Below are positions 1 to 6,300 of a stretch of DNA of 6,332 nucleotides, one piece after another. The notes under the pieces were generated by a model that searched no databases, had not been told where the DNA came from, and worked only from the letters and a program-made list of their open reading frames with translations. The stretch lies in contig JAFYGL010000532.1 of assembly GCA_017543165.1 (NCBI GenBank), positions 1 to 6,332 of the forward strand, read 5' to 3'. This stretch comes from Victivallales bacterium (GTDB taxonomy: Bacteria > Verrucomicrobiota > Lentisphaeria > Oligosphaerales > Oligosphaeraceae). Every line of letters starts with the position of its first letter. The stretch's first letter is position 1. The translations under genes and the position numbers were made by a program.

Positions 1-17
1 CACGGCTAGCTTCCGTC

Positions 18-40
18 GCCGCTACGCGGCTCTTTGTTTG
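18..40 (+). terminator. Small GC hairpin with T-rich tail, possible terminator of an upstream gene
   Basis: GCCGC (18-22) and GCGGC (26-30) pair perfectly around a TAC loop and are followed by a T-rich run (31-39). This resembles a weak rho-independent terminator for a gene that ends left of the window. The stem is only 5 bp and the tail is interrupted, so it could equally be part of a dispersed intergenic repeat. Confidence 0.25.
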
Positions 41-161
41 CCTACCCTCATGGGGAACATAGCGATTCGTTTAAAATCCATAATGCTGTCAAAGGAATAC
101 AGGCACAGCCATTCGTACTCGAGTTTTTTCCAGAGGTACTCCATGAAGATTTTTGTTCACC

Positions 162-176
162 GCCATTTGAAATGGC
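162..176. promoter_or_regulatory. 15-bp palindrome upstream of the first gene (operator-like)
   Basis: GCCATTT (162-168) and AAATGGC (170-176) are exact reverse complements around a single central G. The site lies 43 nt before the ATG of the PA14/TPR gene. Two tandem copies of GGCAATG follow, at 174-180 and 181-187, the first overlapping the right arm. A palindrome of this size between a gene end and an operon start could bind a dimeric repressor or form a small hairpin in the leader. No convincing -35/-10 pair was found around it; CATAAT at 79-84 is the best -10-like hexamer but has no matching -35. Confidence 0.3.
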
Positions 177-218
177 AATGGGCAATGTTACCTTAACGGC
201 AGTTGAAAAGGCAAGGCA

Positions 219-2102
219 ATGAGACAGGCAACGTACATTCTCGCAATACCCCTGTTGTTCCTTTGCCTCTGCGCGTACACTGCGGTCATCGGCAGCAGGG
301 AACTGGCAGTGGAGGGCAAGGGCACTGAGGAACTTTGCGCCTCATTCGTGTTTTTCATGCCAGACAAGGCAAAGGGCTTCCGTTTGCTGGACGGCACAGG
401 CAAGGAACACCCCATTTCGCTGCTGGACAAGTGCGGCGGCAGGCATGAGGCATTCTTCAATGCAAGACCTGGCGAAAAGTTCACACTGGAATACCTGGAC
501 GAGGCATACGCGCCGCAGAACGCCGTACAGAAATCGGGGCTCATCCACCTGTATAAAGGCTACAATGGCGCAAGCATCCAAAGCGTGGCGCAATTCAGGG
601 AACTGTGGAAAAACGCACAGGGCACCAGAGCATGCTGGGAGGAGAATGTGTTTCTTGGCGGATGCAAACTGGGCAGGCCCAGGTACTCCCTGAACATATA
701 CAAGGGCATCTTGCTGATAGACAAGCCTGGCAAATACACCTTCCACACGGCATCCACGGATGCCTCGTTCCTGCTCATAGACGGCAAATGCATTGCGGAA
801 TACCCTGGCAAACACGATGTATGGCCCGCCAGAACAGGCGAATACAAAGGAGATGTGGAACTTGCCGCTGGCAGGCACGATTTCGAATACCTGCATGCCA
901 ACGGCAGGGACAGCTACTACGCCGTTGCGGCATACAGCCGTCCTGGCGACAAGAAGATGACCATAGTGCCAAAGGAAATGTTCCTGCCCTTGCTGAACGT
1001 GACAACAGGGCAGTTGAAAACGCCTGAGGGACAGCCCCTCCAGGAACTGACCTGGAAGCAAACTGGCATTATTGACATTGACTGGCAGCAACTCCAGGAA
1101 CTGACCTTGGGCAATGGGGATATTCTCTATTTCTTCAAGCCAGGCAGCCTGCAACTTGAAGGATACACGATTGAAACACGATATCAATTCGCGCCTGCCG
1201 CAATGCCTGATGACAAGTGCCGCAAAATGCTGCTGAACGCACTACGCCAGGACGACGCGGCAAGGCCACTCGCCGAAATGGAATGGGACTTCCTTGCAAA
1301 GGCAGTGCTCATTCTCAAGAACGAAAAACTGCTGGATGCATTCCAGGCACGCCTGTTTTCAGGCAAAACGCAACTTTCAAAGGAAGCCATATTCAGAAAT
1401 TACAAAAAGGTACTTCTTGAAGGCAAAATGCAGGCGGAACGCTATGAGGAAATTGAAAAGGAACTTGCCACAATGCAAAGCGAGGCCGAGGACTGCGCGG
1501 ACCTGGAACTGGCAAAATTGAGATTCTACTGCCTCGGACTGCTGGACAAGGCAATCTACGACTTTGAAAGATTAAATCCAGACAGGCTACCCCAGCAGGC
1601 AAGAAAAGAATATTACCTGCTGGAGGCGGACCTGGCATTGTTCACCAAGGGATATGACGAGGCGCTTCAACGCTACAAGCTAATCAGCATATTGTTCAAG
1701 GTACAGCAGGATAAACTCTCCGCAGAAGGGGAACTGCTGGGATTCCGCAATGCACTGCTCTCAAAGCGGTACCAGGATGCCCTGTTCTACCTGAACCGAG
1801 CAGAGGAGAAACGCCCCGAAATACGCCTCATGCCAGAGATAATGTGGATGAAGGCGCAACTTGAAAACAACCTTGGCCATCCACGCCTGGCCGCATGGTA
1901 TGCCAGGGCTGTGCTCAAAATGCAGCCTACCCCCGCCACATCCGCAGGCGCCATGCTTTTCCTGGGCAGTTTCCTGTCCCGACACGGCAAGACAGACGAG
2001 GCAATTCCGCTGCTAAGACAAGTCATTGACAAATATCCAAAGTCCCAGGAGGCAATTTCCGCCGAAACACTCTTGACTAAACTCGTGAGGAGCATACCTT
2101 AA
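219..2102 (+). CDS. Exported PA14-like domain protein with C-terminal TPR repeats
   Basis: A 627-residue protein, probably periplasmic or anchored in the inner membrane. Residues 5-24 are a hydrophobic signal or anchor segment after a short positive N-terminus; no lipobox cysteine is placed correctly. Residues about 108-242 resemble a PA14 beta-barrel domain: the stretch around 159-190 has the family pattern of an extended strand, GKYTF, an S/T-D turn and a LLIDGK strand. Residues about 465-610 form at least four TPR-like helical hairpins, the clearest at 577-609. The region 350-460 is helical and charged. An in-frame TGA at 204-206 makes ATG 219 the first possible start; AAAAGG at 206-211 is a moderate ribosome-binding site. 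It is the first gene of a tight cluster with a DUF4159 protein and a MoxR ATPase, which suggests a scaffold or ligand-binding part of an envelope system. PA14 often binds carbohydrate, but the ligand here is unknown. The fold call is fairly secure, the function is not. Confidence 0.85.
   Translation: MRQATYILAIPLLFLCLCAYTAVIGSRELAVEGKGTEELCASFVFFMPDKAKGFRLLDGTGKEHPISLLDKCGGRHEAFFNARPGEKFTLEYLDEAYAPQNAVQKSGLIHLYKGYNGASIQSVAQFRELWKNAQGTRACWEENVFLGGCKLGRPRYSLNIYKGILLIDKPGKYTFHTASTDASFLLIDGKCIAEYPGKHDVWPARTGEYKGDVELAAGRHDFEYLHANGRDSYYAVAAYSRPGDKKMTIVPKEMFLPLLNVTTGQLKTPEGQPLQELTWKQTGIIDIDWQQLQELTLGNGDILYFFKPGSLQLEGYTIETRYQFAPAAMPDDKCRKMLLNALRQDDAARPLAEMEWDFLAKAVLILKNEKLLDAFQARLFSGKTQLSKEAIFRNYKKVLLEGKMQAERYEEIEKELATMQSEAEDCADLELAKLRFYCLGLLDKAIYDFERLNPDRLPQQARKEYYLLEADLALFTKGYDEALQRYKLISILFKVQQDKLSAEGELLGFRNALLSKRYQDALFYLNRAEEKRPEIRLMPEIMWMKAQLENNLGHPRLAAWYARAVLKMQPTPATSAGAMLFLGSFLSRHGKTDEAIPLLRQVIDKYPKSQEAISAETLLTKLVRSIP
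1038..1107 (+). repeat. Pair of 16-bp exact direct repeats inside the PA14/TPR gene
   Basis: CTCCAGGAACTGACCT occurs at 1038-1053 and again at 1092-1107, exactly 54 nt (18 codons) apart and in frame, so the residues LQELT appear twice (about 274-278 and 292-296). This may be the remnant of a short in-frame duplication in the linker between the PA14-like and helical parts. The DNA between the two copies is only weakly self-similar. Confidence 0.6.
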
Positions 2103-2120
2103 CGCAGAGACGCTATTGAC

Positions 2121-2143
2121 AATCGTTGTGAATCTGTGGATAA
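2121..2143 (-). repeat. 10-bp-phased CCACAGATT-type motif, includes a DnaA-box match
   Basis: In the gap before the DUF4159 gene, two consecutive 10-bp units (2121-2130 and 2131-2140) share the pattern AATCnnTGnG. On the reverse strand this is the CCACAGATT motif also seen, in the other orientation, at 3671-3680 and 6301-6330. TGTGGATAA at 2135-2143 is a perfect complement of the E. coli DnaA box TTATCCACA. A single box does not make an origin, so I read it as a copy of a dispersed intergenic motif. Confidence 0.45.
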
Positions 2144-2146
2144 AAA

Positions 2147-2153
2147 AGGAGGG
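2147..2153 (+). promoter_or_regulatory. Strong ribosome-binding site that sets the DUF4159 gene start at 2160
   Basis: AGGAGGG lies 6 nt before ATG 2160, the best Shine-Dalgarno match in the window. It sits downstream of an in-frame GTG at 2136, so that longer start would place the Shine-Dalgarno inside the coding region. Starting at 2160 also gives a clean signal peptide beginning MKKTIW. Confidence 0.85.
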
Positions 2154-2159
2154 AAGAAA

Positions 2160-3665
2160 ATGAAGAAGACAATCTGGCTTTTCATTTGCATGATGTGCCT
2201 GGTCGCATTCGGCGGCGAGGATGACTATCTGCGCCCAATCGGCAGAGGCAAGGAGGCAAAGGCGCAACGGCGCCAGGGCGGCGAATCATTCCCGCCACTG
2301 CCGCTGCCCGCCACGCCGCTCAGGCGCTCGGAAAAAAAACGCCCGCCCTCCCCTTCAGGCCTGATTGGCAAGGTGGTATGGGGCAGCTACCTGGACTACA
2401 CTGGGCCTGACGGCATCACGCAGCGCCTCTTCGACTGGGACATGGTGCCTGCGGACTGCCAGCAGCTGCTCCGCATTGTCAAGGAGACAATGAAACTGGA
2501 ATACAAGACGCAGACCGTGGATTTAAGCACGTTCAGCGGCAATCCCGCGGAACTGCCTATTCTGCATTTCTCTGGAGGCCGCACCATACGCTTCACCGAG
2601 GCGGAACGCACAAAGCTGCGGAAATACCTGCTGGACGGCGGCACCATCATTTTCGATTCTGTGGTTGGCTCACCATATTTCTACAATGGCGCCGTGGAGG
2701 AGACACGACGCATCCTTCCAGAGGCGCCGTTGCGCAAGGTGGACCCAGACCATGCTCTGTTCCGCATCGTGAACCAGACCACCGAGGAAGCAGTCAATGA
2801 CAGCAAGGCAATCATGCCTGAAATCGACGGCGCGTACATCGGAGCGCGGCTGGCGGTACTTGTCTCGCCATACGGTCTTGGCGCGGGATGGGACAATATT
2901 CAGCCTGTGCAGATTCCAAAGTCCAAATACTACACTCCCAAAAGCGCACAGAAACTGGGCGTCAACATAATCGCCTACATCATAGGCTGGTATGAAAACG
3001 GGCAGGCATATGCGGCAGGCGAGACCTACGGCGGCGGCAAGGAACAACGCTCTGCGGACCGCATCGTATTTGCACAGGTTAAGACAAAGGGCCTCTGGAA
3101 TTCGGACCCGGGCGCGGAGACCCGCTTCATGCGCTATCTGGCGCAGAACCTCAACATCGATGCAGGAAGCGAGCCAGTTTACGTGGAGCCAGCCACTGCC
3201 GTGCTGGAGGATTATCCCTTCCTGTACCTGAGCGGCATCGGCGCATTCGACCTGACGCCAGAGGCACTCGCAAAACTGCGCTCATACCTCAATGGCGGCG
3301 GTTTCCTGCTGGTGAACAACTCCCTAGGCATGAATGAATTCGATGCATCAATGCAGTTGTTCGTGGAACAGTTGTTCCCTGGCAAGAAACTGGAGACCGT
3401 GCCCATTGTCCACCCCATTTTCAACAAGGGGCCATTCCGCTTCACGAGGAGCGGCTTTCTGGAGGCGGCATCCCAGAAATATCCAGCGGCATCACGTCCA
3501 CTGCTCTACGGCGTGAAGGACGGAGGGCGCTACATGCTGCTCTACAGCCCAGTGGACATGGCTGGCGGCTGGATGGCGGTGTCCCGCCCTGGCAGCGTCG
3601 GCTACGAGCCAGAGACTGCCCTCCGCCTGGGCGCCAACCTGGTCACCTACTTTGCAACACACTAA
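2160..3665 (+). CDS. Exported protein with two tandem DUF4159-like domains
   Basis: A 501-residue protein. Residues 1-19 form a typical signal peptide (MKK, then a hydrophobic core, then AFGG), so it is exported to the periplasm. Residues about 29-66 are a basic, proline-rich linker. Residues about 68-280 and 300-499 are two copies of one domain. Matching blocks are LPILHFSGG (132-140) with YPFLYLSGI (352-360), LRKYLLDGG (153-161) with LRSYLNGGG (373-381), HALF (198-201) with HPIF (418-421), and a GW segment followed by LGVNIIAYI or LGANLVTYF near each domain end. The second copy fits DUF4159 (Pfam PF13709) well from DRIVFAQV through WNSDP; the first is more divergent. DUF4159 has a predicted amidotransferase-like alpha/beta fold but no known activity, and no catalytic Cys-His pair is evident here. 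The next gene, 30 nt downstream, encodes MoxR, a common neighbour of this family. Confidence 0.85.
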   Translation: MKKTIWLFICMMCLVAFGGEDDYLRPIGRGKEAKAQRRQGGESFPPLPLPATPLRRSEKKRPPSPSGLIGKVVWGSYLDYTGPDGITQRLFDWDMVPADCQQLLRIVKETMKLEYKTQTVDLSTFSGNPAELPILHFSGGRTIRFTEAERTKLRKYLLDGGTIIFDSVVGSPYFYNGAVEETRRILPEAPLRKVDPDHALFRIVNQTTEEAVNDSKAIMPEIDGAYIGARLAVLVSPYGLGAGWDNIQPVQIPKSKYYTPKSAQKLGVNIIAYIIGWYENGQAYAAGETYGGGKEQRSADRIVFAQVKTKGLWNSDPGAETRFMRYLAQNLNIDAGSEPVYVEPATAVLEDYPFLYLSGIGAFDLTPEALAKLRSYLNGGGFLLVNNSLGMNEFDASMQLFVEQLFPGKKLETVPIVHPIFNKGPFRFTRSGFLEAASQKYPAASRPLLYGVKDGGRYMLLYSPVDMAGGWMAVSRPGSVGYEPETALRLGANLVTYFATH

Positions 3666-3668
3666 TTA

Positions 3669-3680
3669 TTATCCACGGAT
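3669..3680 (+). repeat. Single copy of the TTATCCACGGAT intergenic motif
   Basis: TTATCCACGGAT fills much of the 30-nt gap between the DUF4159 and moxR genes and ends just before the AGGAG ribosome-binding site (3684-3688). It matches the unit at 6301-6310 and the reverse complement of 2131-2142. It is one mismatch away from a DnaA box (TTATCCACG against TTATCCACA). Confidence 0.4.
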
Positions 3681-3695
3681 CTCAGGAGAAATGAC

Positions 3696-4703
3696 ATGGC
3701 ATACGATGACAGAAATCTGCTGAATGACATAGCGGAACTGCGGCAGGGCTTTGACGCTGTGAAGCAGGAGCTTGCCAAAGTGATTGTGGGGCAGGAGGAA
3801 GTGATAGAGAAGGTGCTGTCCGCAATGCTTGCTGGCGGCCATTGCCTTCTGCTGGGCGTGCCTGGCCTGGCAAAGACGCTGCTGGTCTCAACACTTGGAC
3901 AGGTGCTGGACCTGGACTTCAAGCGCATCCAGTTCACACCAGACCTGATGCCATCCGACATCACGGGCACGGAAATCCTGGACGAGGCGGCGGGCGGCCT
4001 CAAACGCGAACTGCGCTTCGTCAAAGGCGCTGTCTTCACAAATCTGCTGCTGGCGGACGAAATTAACAGGACCCCACCCAAAACGCAGGCCGCAATGCTG
4101 GAGGCAATGCAGGAAAGATGCGTCACCAACGGTGGCAAGCGCTATGAGTTGCCAAGCCCATTCTTCGTCCTGGCGACGCAGAACCCAATCGAGCAGGAAG
4201 GCACATATCCCTTGCCAGAGGCACAGTTGGACCGTTTCATGTTCCTCGTGAAACTGGACTACCCGCAAAGGGAGCAGGAAATCCAGATTTTGTCCCAGAC
4301 CACGGGGCACACGGTCTGCACTCCAGGCAAGGTGCTTAATGGCGAATCTCTATTGCGCTTCCAGAATGTAGTGCGCGCCATACCAGTCAGCCGCCATGTG
4401 GTGTCATATTGCGCGGACCTGGCACGCATGTCCCGCCCCGAATCCAGCGAGGCACCTGACTTCATACGCAAGAACCTGTCGTATGGCGCAGGTCCGCGCG
4501 CAGGGCAGTACCTTATGCTGGCGGCAAAGGCGGCTGCGGCGCTGGACGGCAGAGTCAATGTCTGCTGCGAAGATGTACGCAAATCAGCCCATGAAGTGCT
4601 GCGGCACAGAATGGCGTGCAACTTCCATGCGGCAGGCGAAAACCTGAACACGGACGCCATAATCGACATGCTTCTGCAAGCAGTTCCAGAACCACGCTCA
4701 TAA
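3696..4703 (+). CDS. MoxR-family AAA+ ATPase
   Basis: A 335-residue cytoplasmic AAA+ ATPase of the MoxR family (AAA_3 core plus lid), near the usual length of 310-350. Visible motifs in order: VGQEEV (31-36), Walker A GVPGLAKT (54-61), DLMPSDITG (83-91), Walker B LLLADEIN (117-124), sensor 1 ATQNP (160-164, Asn163), arginine finger within LPEAQLDRF (173-181, Arg180) and a sensor 2-type GAGPRA (264-269, Arg268). All catalytic positions are intact. The last motif is GASPRA in most relatives I know, so Gly266 is a mild deviation. AGGAG at 3684-3688 supports ATG 3696. Family members remodel or activate partner proteins, often with DUF58 and vWA proteins. Here it follows PA14/TPR and DUF4159 genes and closes the operon, with a terminator-like hairpin 31 nt after the stop. 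The family call is very secure; the substrate is unknown. Confidence 0.96.
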   Translation: MAYDDRNLLNDIAELRQGFDAVKQELAKVIVGQEEVIEKVLSAMLAGGHCLLLGVPGLAKTLLVSTLGQVLDLDFKRIQFTPDLMPSDITGTEILDEAAGGLKRELRFVKGAVFTNLLLADEINRTPPKTQAAMLEAMQERCVTNGGKRYELPSPFFVLATQNPIEQEGTYPLPEAQLDRFMFLVKLDYPQREQEIQILSQTTGHTVCTPGKVLNGESLLRFQNVVRAIPVSRHVVSYCADLARMSRPESSEAPDFIRKNLSYGAGPRAGQYLMLAAKAAAALDGRVNVCCEDVRKSAHEVLRHRMACNFHAAGENLNTDAIIDMLLQAVPEPRS

Positions 4704-4733
4704 AAGTGGACAGTGGACAGTGGTTAGTTCAGT

Positions 4734-4760
4734 GCGGGGCGATACCATCGCCCCGCTTTT
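4734..4760 (+). terminator. Rho-independent terminator-like hairpin after moxR
   Basis: GCGGGGCGAT (4734-4743) pairs perfectly with 4747-4756 around an ACC loop, giving a 10-bp GC-rich stem followed by TTTT (4757-4760). It lies 31 nt after the moxR stop and would end the three-gene operon. The T-run is short, and the hairpin is also part of the surrounding repeat element, so its termination role is inferred. Confidence 0.55.
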
Positions 4761-4779
4761 CGAGCAGTGGCCGCTAAAC

Positions 4780-4798
4780 GCGGGCGATAATCGCCCGC
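4780..4798. repeat. Second GGGCGAT-core hairpin of the intergenic element
   Basis: GCGGGCGAT (4780-4788) and its exact complement (4790-4798) flank one A, forming a 19-bp near-perfect palindrome. The core differs from the first hairpin by one fewer G in the run and by the loop. No T-run follows, so it is not a terminator in the + direction. It probably represents a second REP-like unit. Confidence 0.6.
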
Positions 4799-4860
4799 CA
4801 CAGAACTGTCAACTGTCCACACATTTTTCACAATCATAATAAACCAAGGAGCCATCAACC

Positions 4861-6255
4861 ATGACCAAATTAGCACTCTTTTTTGGGAATCGTGGATTTT
4901 TTCCAGAATCACTTATTGACGCGGCACGCCAGGAGATTTCAGGTGCATTGAAGAAACTTGGCATTGAAACCATCTCGCTTCCAGCGGAGGCGACACGTTA
5001 CGGCGCAGTCGAAACCGCCGCGGAAGGGCGCATTTATGCGGATTTCCTTAAAAAGCACAGCGGGGAATATGATGGAGTTGTTTTGTCACTGCCGAACTTT
5101 GGAGATGAAAACGGAGCATCTGAAGCACTCAAAGACGCAGGCGTGCCAATCTATATCCAGGCATATCCAGATGAACTTGACAAGATGGATTTCGAGCATC
5201 GCCGCGATGCTTTCTGCGGCAAATTCTCGGTCATGGACGTCTTTACGCAGTTTGGTATTCCATTCACCGCATGGGCTCCTCATGTAATTTCGCCTTCCGA
5301 CCCTGATTTTTCTGCCCAGATGTTGCAATTTGCGGCGGTATGCCGCATTGTGAAGCGCCTGAAAAGATGCCGCATTGGCGCAATAGGGGCACGCCCCACC
5401 CTCTTCAAGACCATACGCTTTGACGAAGTCACCCTCCAACGCCACGGCATTACAACGGAGGTATTCGACAACTCGGACTTGCTTGTCAAAGTCGAGCGCA
5501 TAAAGGACACGGCGCCTGAACTTGCCGCAAAAATCGAATATCTCCGCAACTACACCGACTTCTCCTGCACACCTGATGACAAGGTGGTCACGCTGGCCAA
5601 AATCTCTGTTGCGCTGGACCAGTTCATTGACGAACACCAGCTTGATGCCATTGGCGTGCGTTGCTGGAGCGATTTGCAGCATACACTGAAGATTTCCCCA
5701 TGCGTGCTGCTTAGCGAACTGAACGACAGGCTTATCCCCGCCGCCTGCGAGTTGGATGTGGGGAATGCCGTCACCATGCTGGCCTTGCGTGAAGCCTCCG
5801 AAGAGGCGATTGCCTGCCTTGACTGGAACAACAACTATCCAGGTGATCCCGATGGTTGCATCCTCTTCCATTGCGGCTCAATTCCGCAAGGCCTTATGGA
5901 CGCCAAAGGCAAGGTTGTTGACCATGCCATGTTCGCAAAGGCACTTGGCAGTGGCAATGGCTACGGCTGCAATGTGGGATTCATCCGCCCGATGGATTTC
6001 ACTTTCGCCTCCACGACCACCCAGAATGGCAAAATCAAATTCTATTCTGGCGAGGGCAACTTCACAGGCAAGCCACTTGGCCAGGGCTTCTTCGGCTGCG
6101 GCGGCGCGGCGCATATCCCTGGCTTGCAGCAGAAACTGCGCAATATCGGCTATGCAGGATACAGGCATCATGTCAGCGTGACGCCAGGCTTCTGGAAGCA
6201 GGCAATTGACGAGGCGTTCACACGCTATCTCAACTACGAACAAACGGAAATCTGA
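4861..6255 (+). CDS. L-fucose/L-arabinose isomerase-like protein (COG2407 type)
   Basis: A 464-residue cytoplasmic protein resembling the L-fucose isomerase-like family (COG2407), whose members interconvert aldoses and ketoses using a divalent metal. The length is typical. The N-terminal half has Rossmann-like features (DGVVLSLPNFG 71-81; RIGAIGARP 171-179). The C-terminal half carries the probable metal site: Glu297 in ACELDVGNA, Asp321 in LDWNNN, His337 in FHCG and His436/His437 in YRHHVSV; these fit the Glu-Asp-His ligands of FucI by position, not by alignment. The region GEGNFTGKPLGQG (397-409) is probably near the active site. AAGGAG at 4846-4851, 9 nt upstream, supports ATG 4861. No sugar kinase, aldolase or transporter is visible nearby, so the substrate cannot be named. 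It is separated from moxR by a terminator-like hairpin; CATAAT at 4835-4840 might be a -10 box but no good -35 is present. It is probably transcribed alone. Confidence 0.88.
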   Translation: MTKLALFFGNRGFFPESLIDAARQEISGALKKLGIETISLPAEATRYGAVETAAEGRIYADFLKKHSGEYDGVVLSLPNFGDENGASEALKDAGVPIYIQAYPDELDKMDFEHRRDAFCGKFSVMDVFTQFGIPFTAWAPHVISPSDPDFSAQMLQFAAVCRIVKRLKRCRIGAIGARPTLFKTIRFDEVTLQRHGITTEVFDNSDLLVKVERIKDTAPELAAKIEYLRNYTDFSCTPDDKVVTLAKISVALDQFIDEHQLDAIGVRCWSDLQHTLKISPCVLLSELNDRLIPAACELDVGNAVTMLALREASEEAIACLDWNNNYPGDPDGCILFHCGSIPQGLMDAKGKVVDHAMFAKALGSGNGYGCNVGFIRPMDFTFASTTTQNGKIKFYSGEGNFTGKPLGQGFFGCGGAAHIPGLQQKLRNIGYAGYRHHVSVTPGFWKQAIDEAFTRYLNYEQTEI

Positions 6256-6258
6256 CAT

Positions 6259-6300
6259 AAATATCCAGTACTCCTCTAAAAGGTCTGTATATTTATTTGT
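6259..6300 (+). terminator. AT-rich hairpin after the isomerase gene, possible terminator
   Basis: AAATATCCAG (6259-6268) and CTGTATATTT (6285-6294) are inverted repeats matching at 9 of 10 positions. Inside, CCT (6273-6275) can pair with AGG (6281-6283). The right arm runs into a T-rich stretch (6292-6300). It begins 3 nt after the stop codon, where a terminator is expected, but the stem is AT-rich and interrupted, so the call is tentative. Confidence 0.4.

Larger units (their letters stand above)
4706..4820. repeat. REP/MITE-like intergenic element with inverted ends and two hairpins
   Basis: The left end GTGGACAGTGGACAGT (4706-4721) and the right end (4805-4820) are inverted repeats matching at 15 of 16 positions. 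Each end is made of a 7-bp unit in tandem (GTGGACA on the left; ACTGTCA then ACTGTCC on the right). Between them are two hairpins with the shared core GGGCGAT and its complement (4734-4756 and 4780-4798). No open reading frame of note and no clear target-site duplication was found. The structure fits a small non-autonomous repeat mobilised in trans, or a BIME-like pair of REP units. Whether other copies exist cannot be seen in this window. Confidence 0.55.

Noticed and set aside
2..195. Frame open from the left edge to TAA at 193-195, as a possible 3' end of an upstream gene
   Set aside because: The translation is rich in Arg, His and Ser runs with no domain pattern and passes through a GC hairpin; most likely a chance opening.
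342..1187. 281-codon open frame on the reverse strand
   Set aside because: It lies wholly opposite the PA14/TPR gene, has Cys/Val/Phe-rich composition without domain motifs, and is explained by the codon bias of the + strand gene.
2135..2143. Perfect DnaA box as evidence for a replication origin
   Set aside because: Only one perfect box is present, with no cluster, no AT-rich unwinding region and no dnaA/dnaN genes. The motif recurs as part of a degenerate intergenic repeat.
2136..2159. GTG start adding eight residues to the DUF4159 protein
   Set aside because: The AGGAGGG ribosome-binding site lies inside this extension, and ATG 2160 begins a clean signal peptide.
2332..2339. Run of eight A residues in the DUF4159 gene as a programmed frameshift site
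   Set aside because: The A-AAA-AAC heptamer is not in phase with the reading frame, the -1 frame ends after about two dozen codons, and the zero frame continues into a well-formed domain.
3662..4138. 158-codon reverse-strand frame opposite moxR
   Set aside because: Ser/Arg/Pro-rich shadow of a strongly conserved MoxR ATPase; no motif of its own.
4706..4820. CRISPR array or riboswitch
   Set aside because: The repeats are inverted and only 7-16 bp, without uniform spacers, and no conserved riboswitch core is visible.
5086..5871. 261-codon open frame on the reverse strand
   Set aside because: It is fully antisense to the isomerase-like gene, which has clear family features. The reverse translation shows no recognisable domain.
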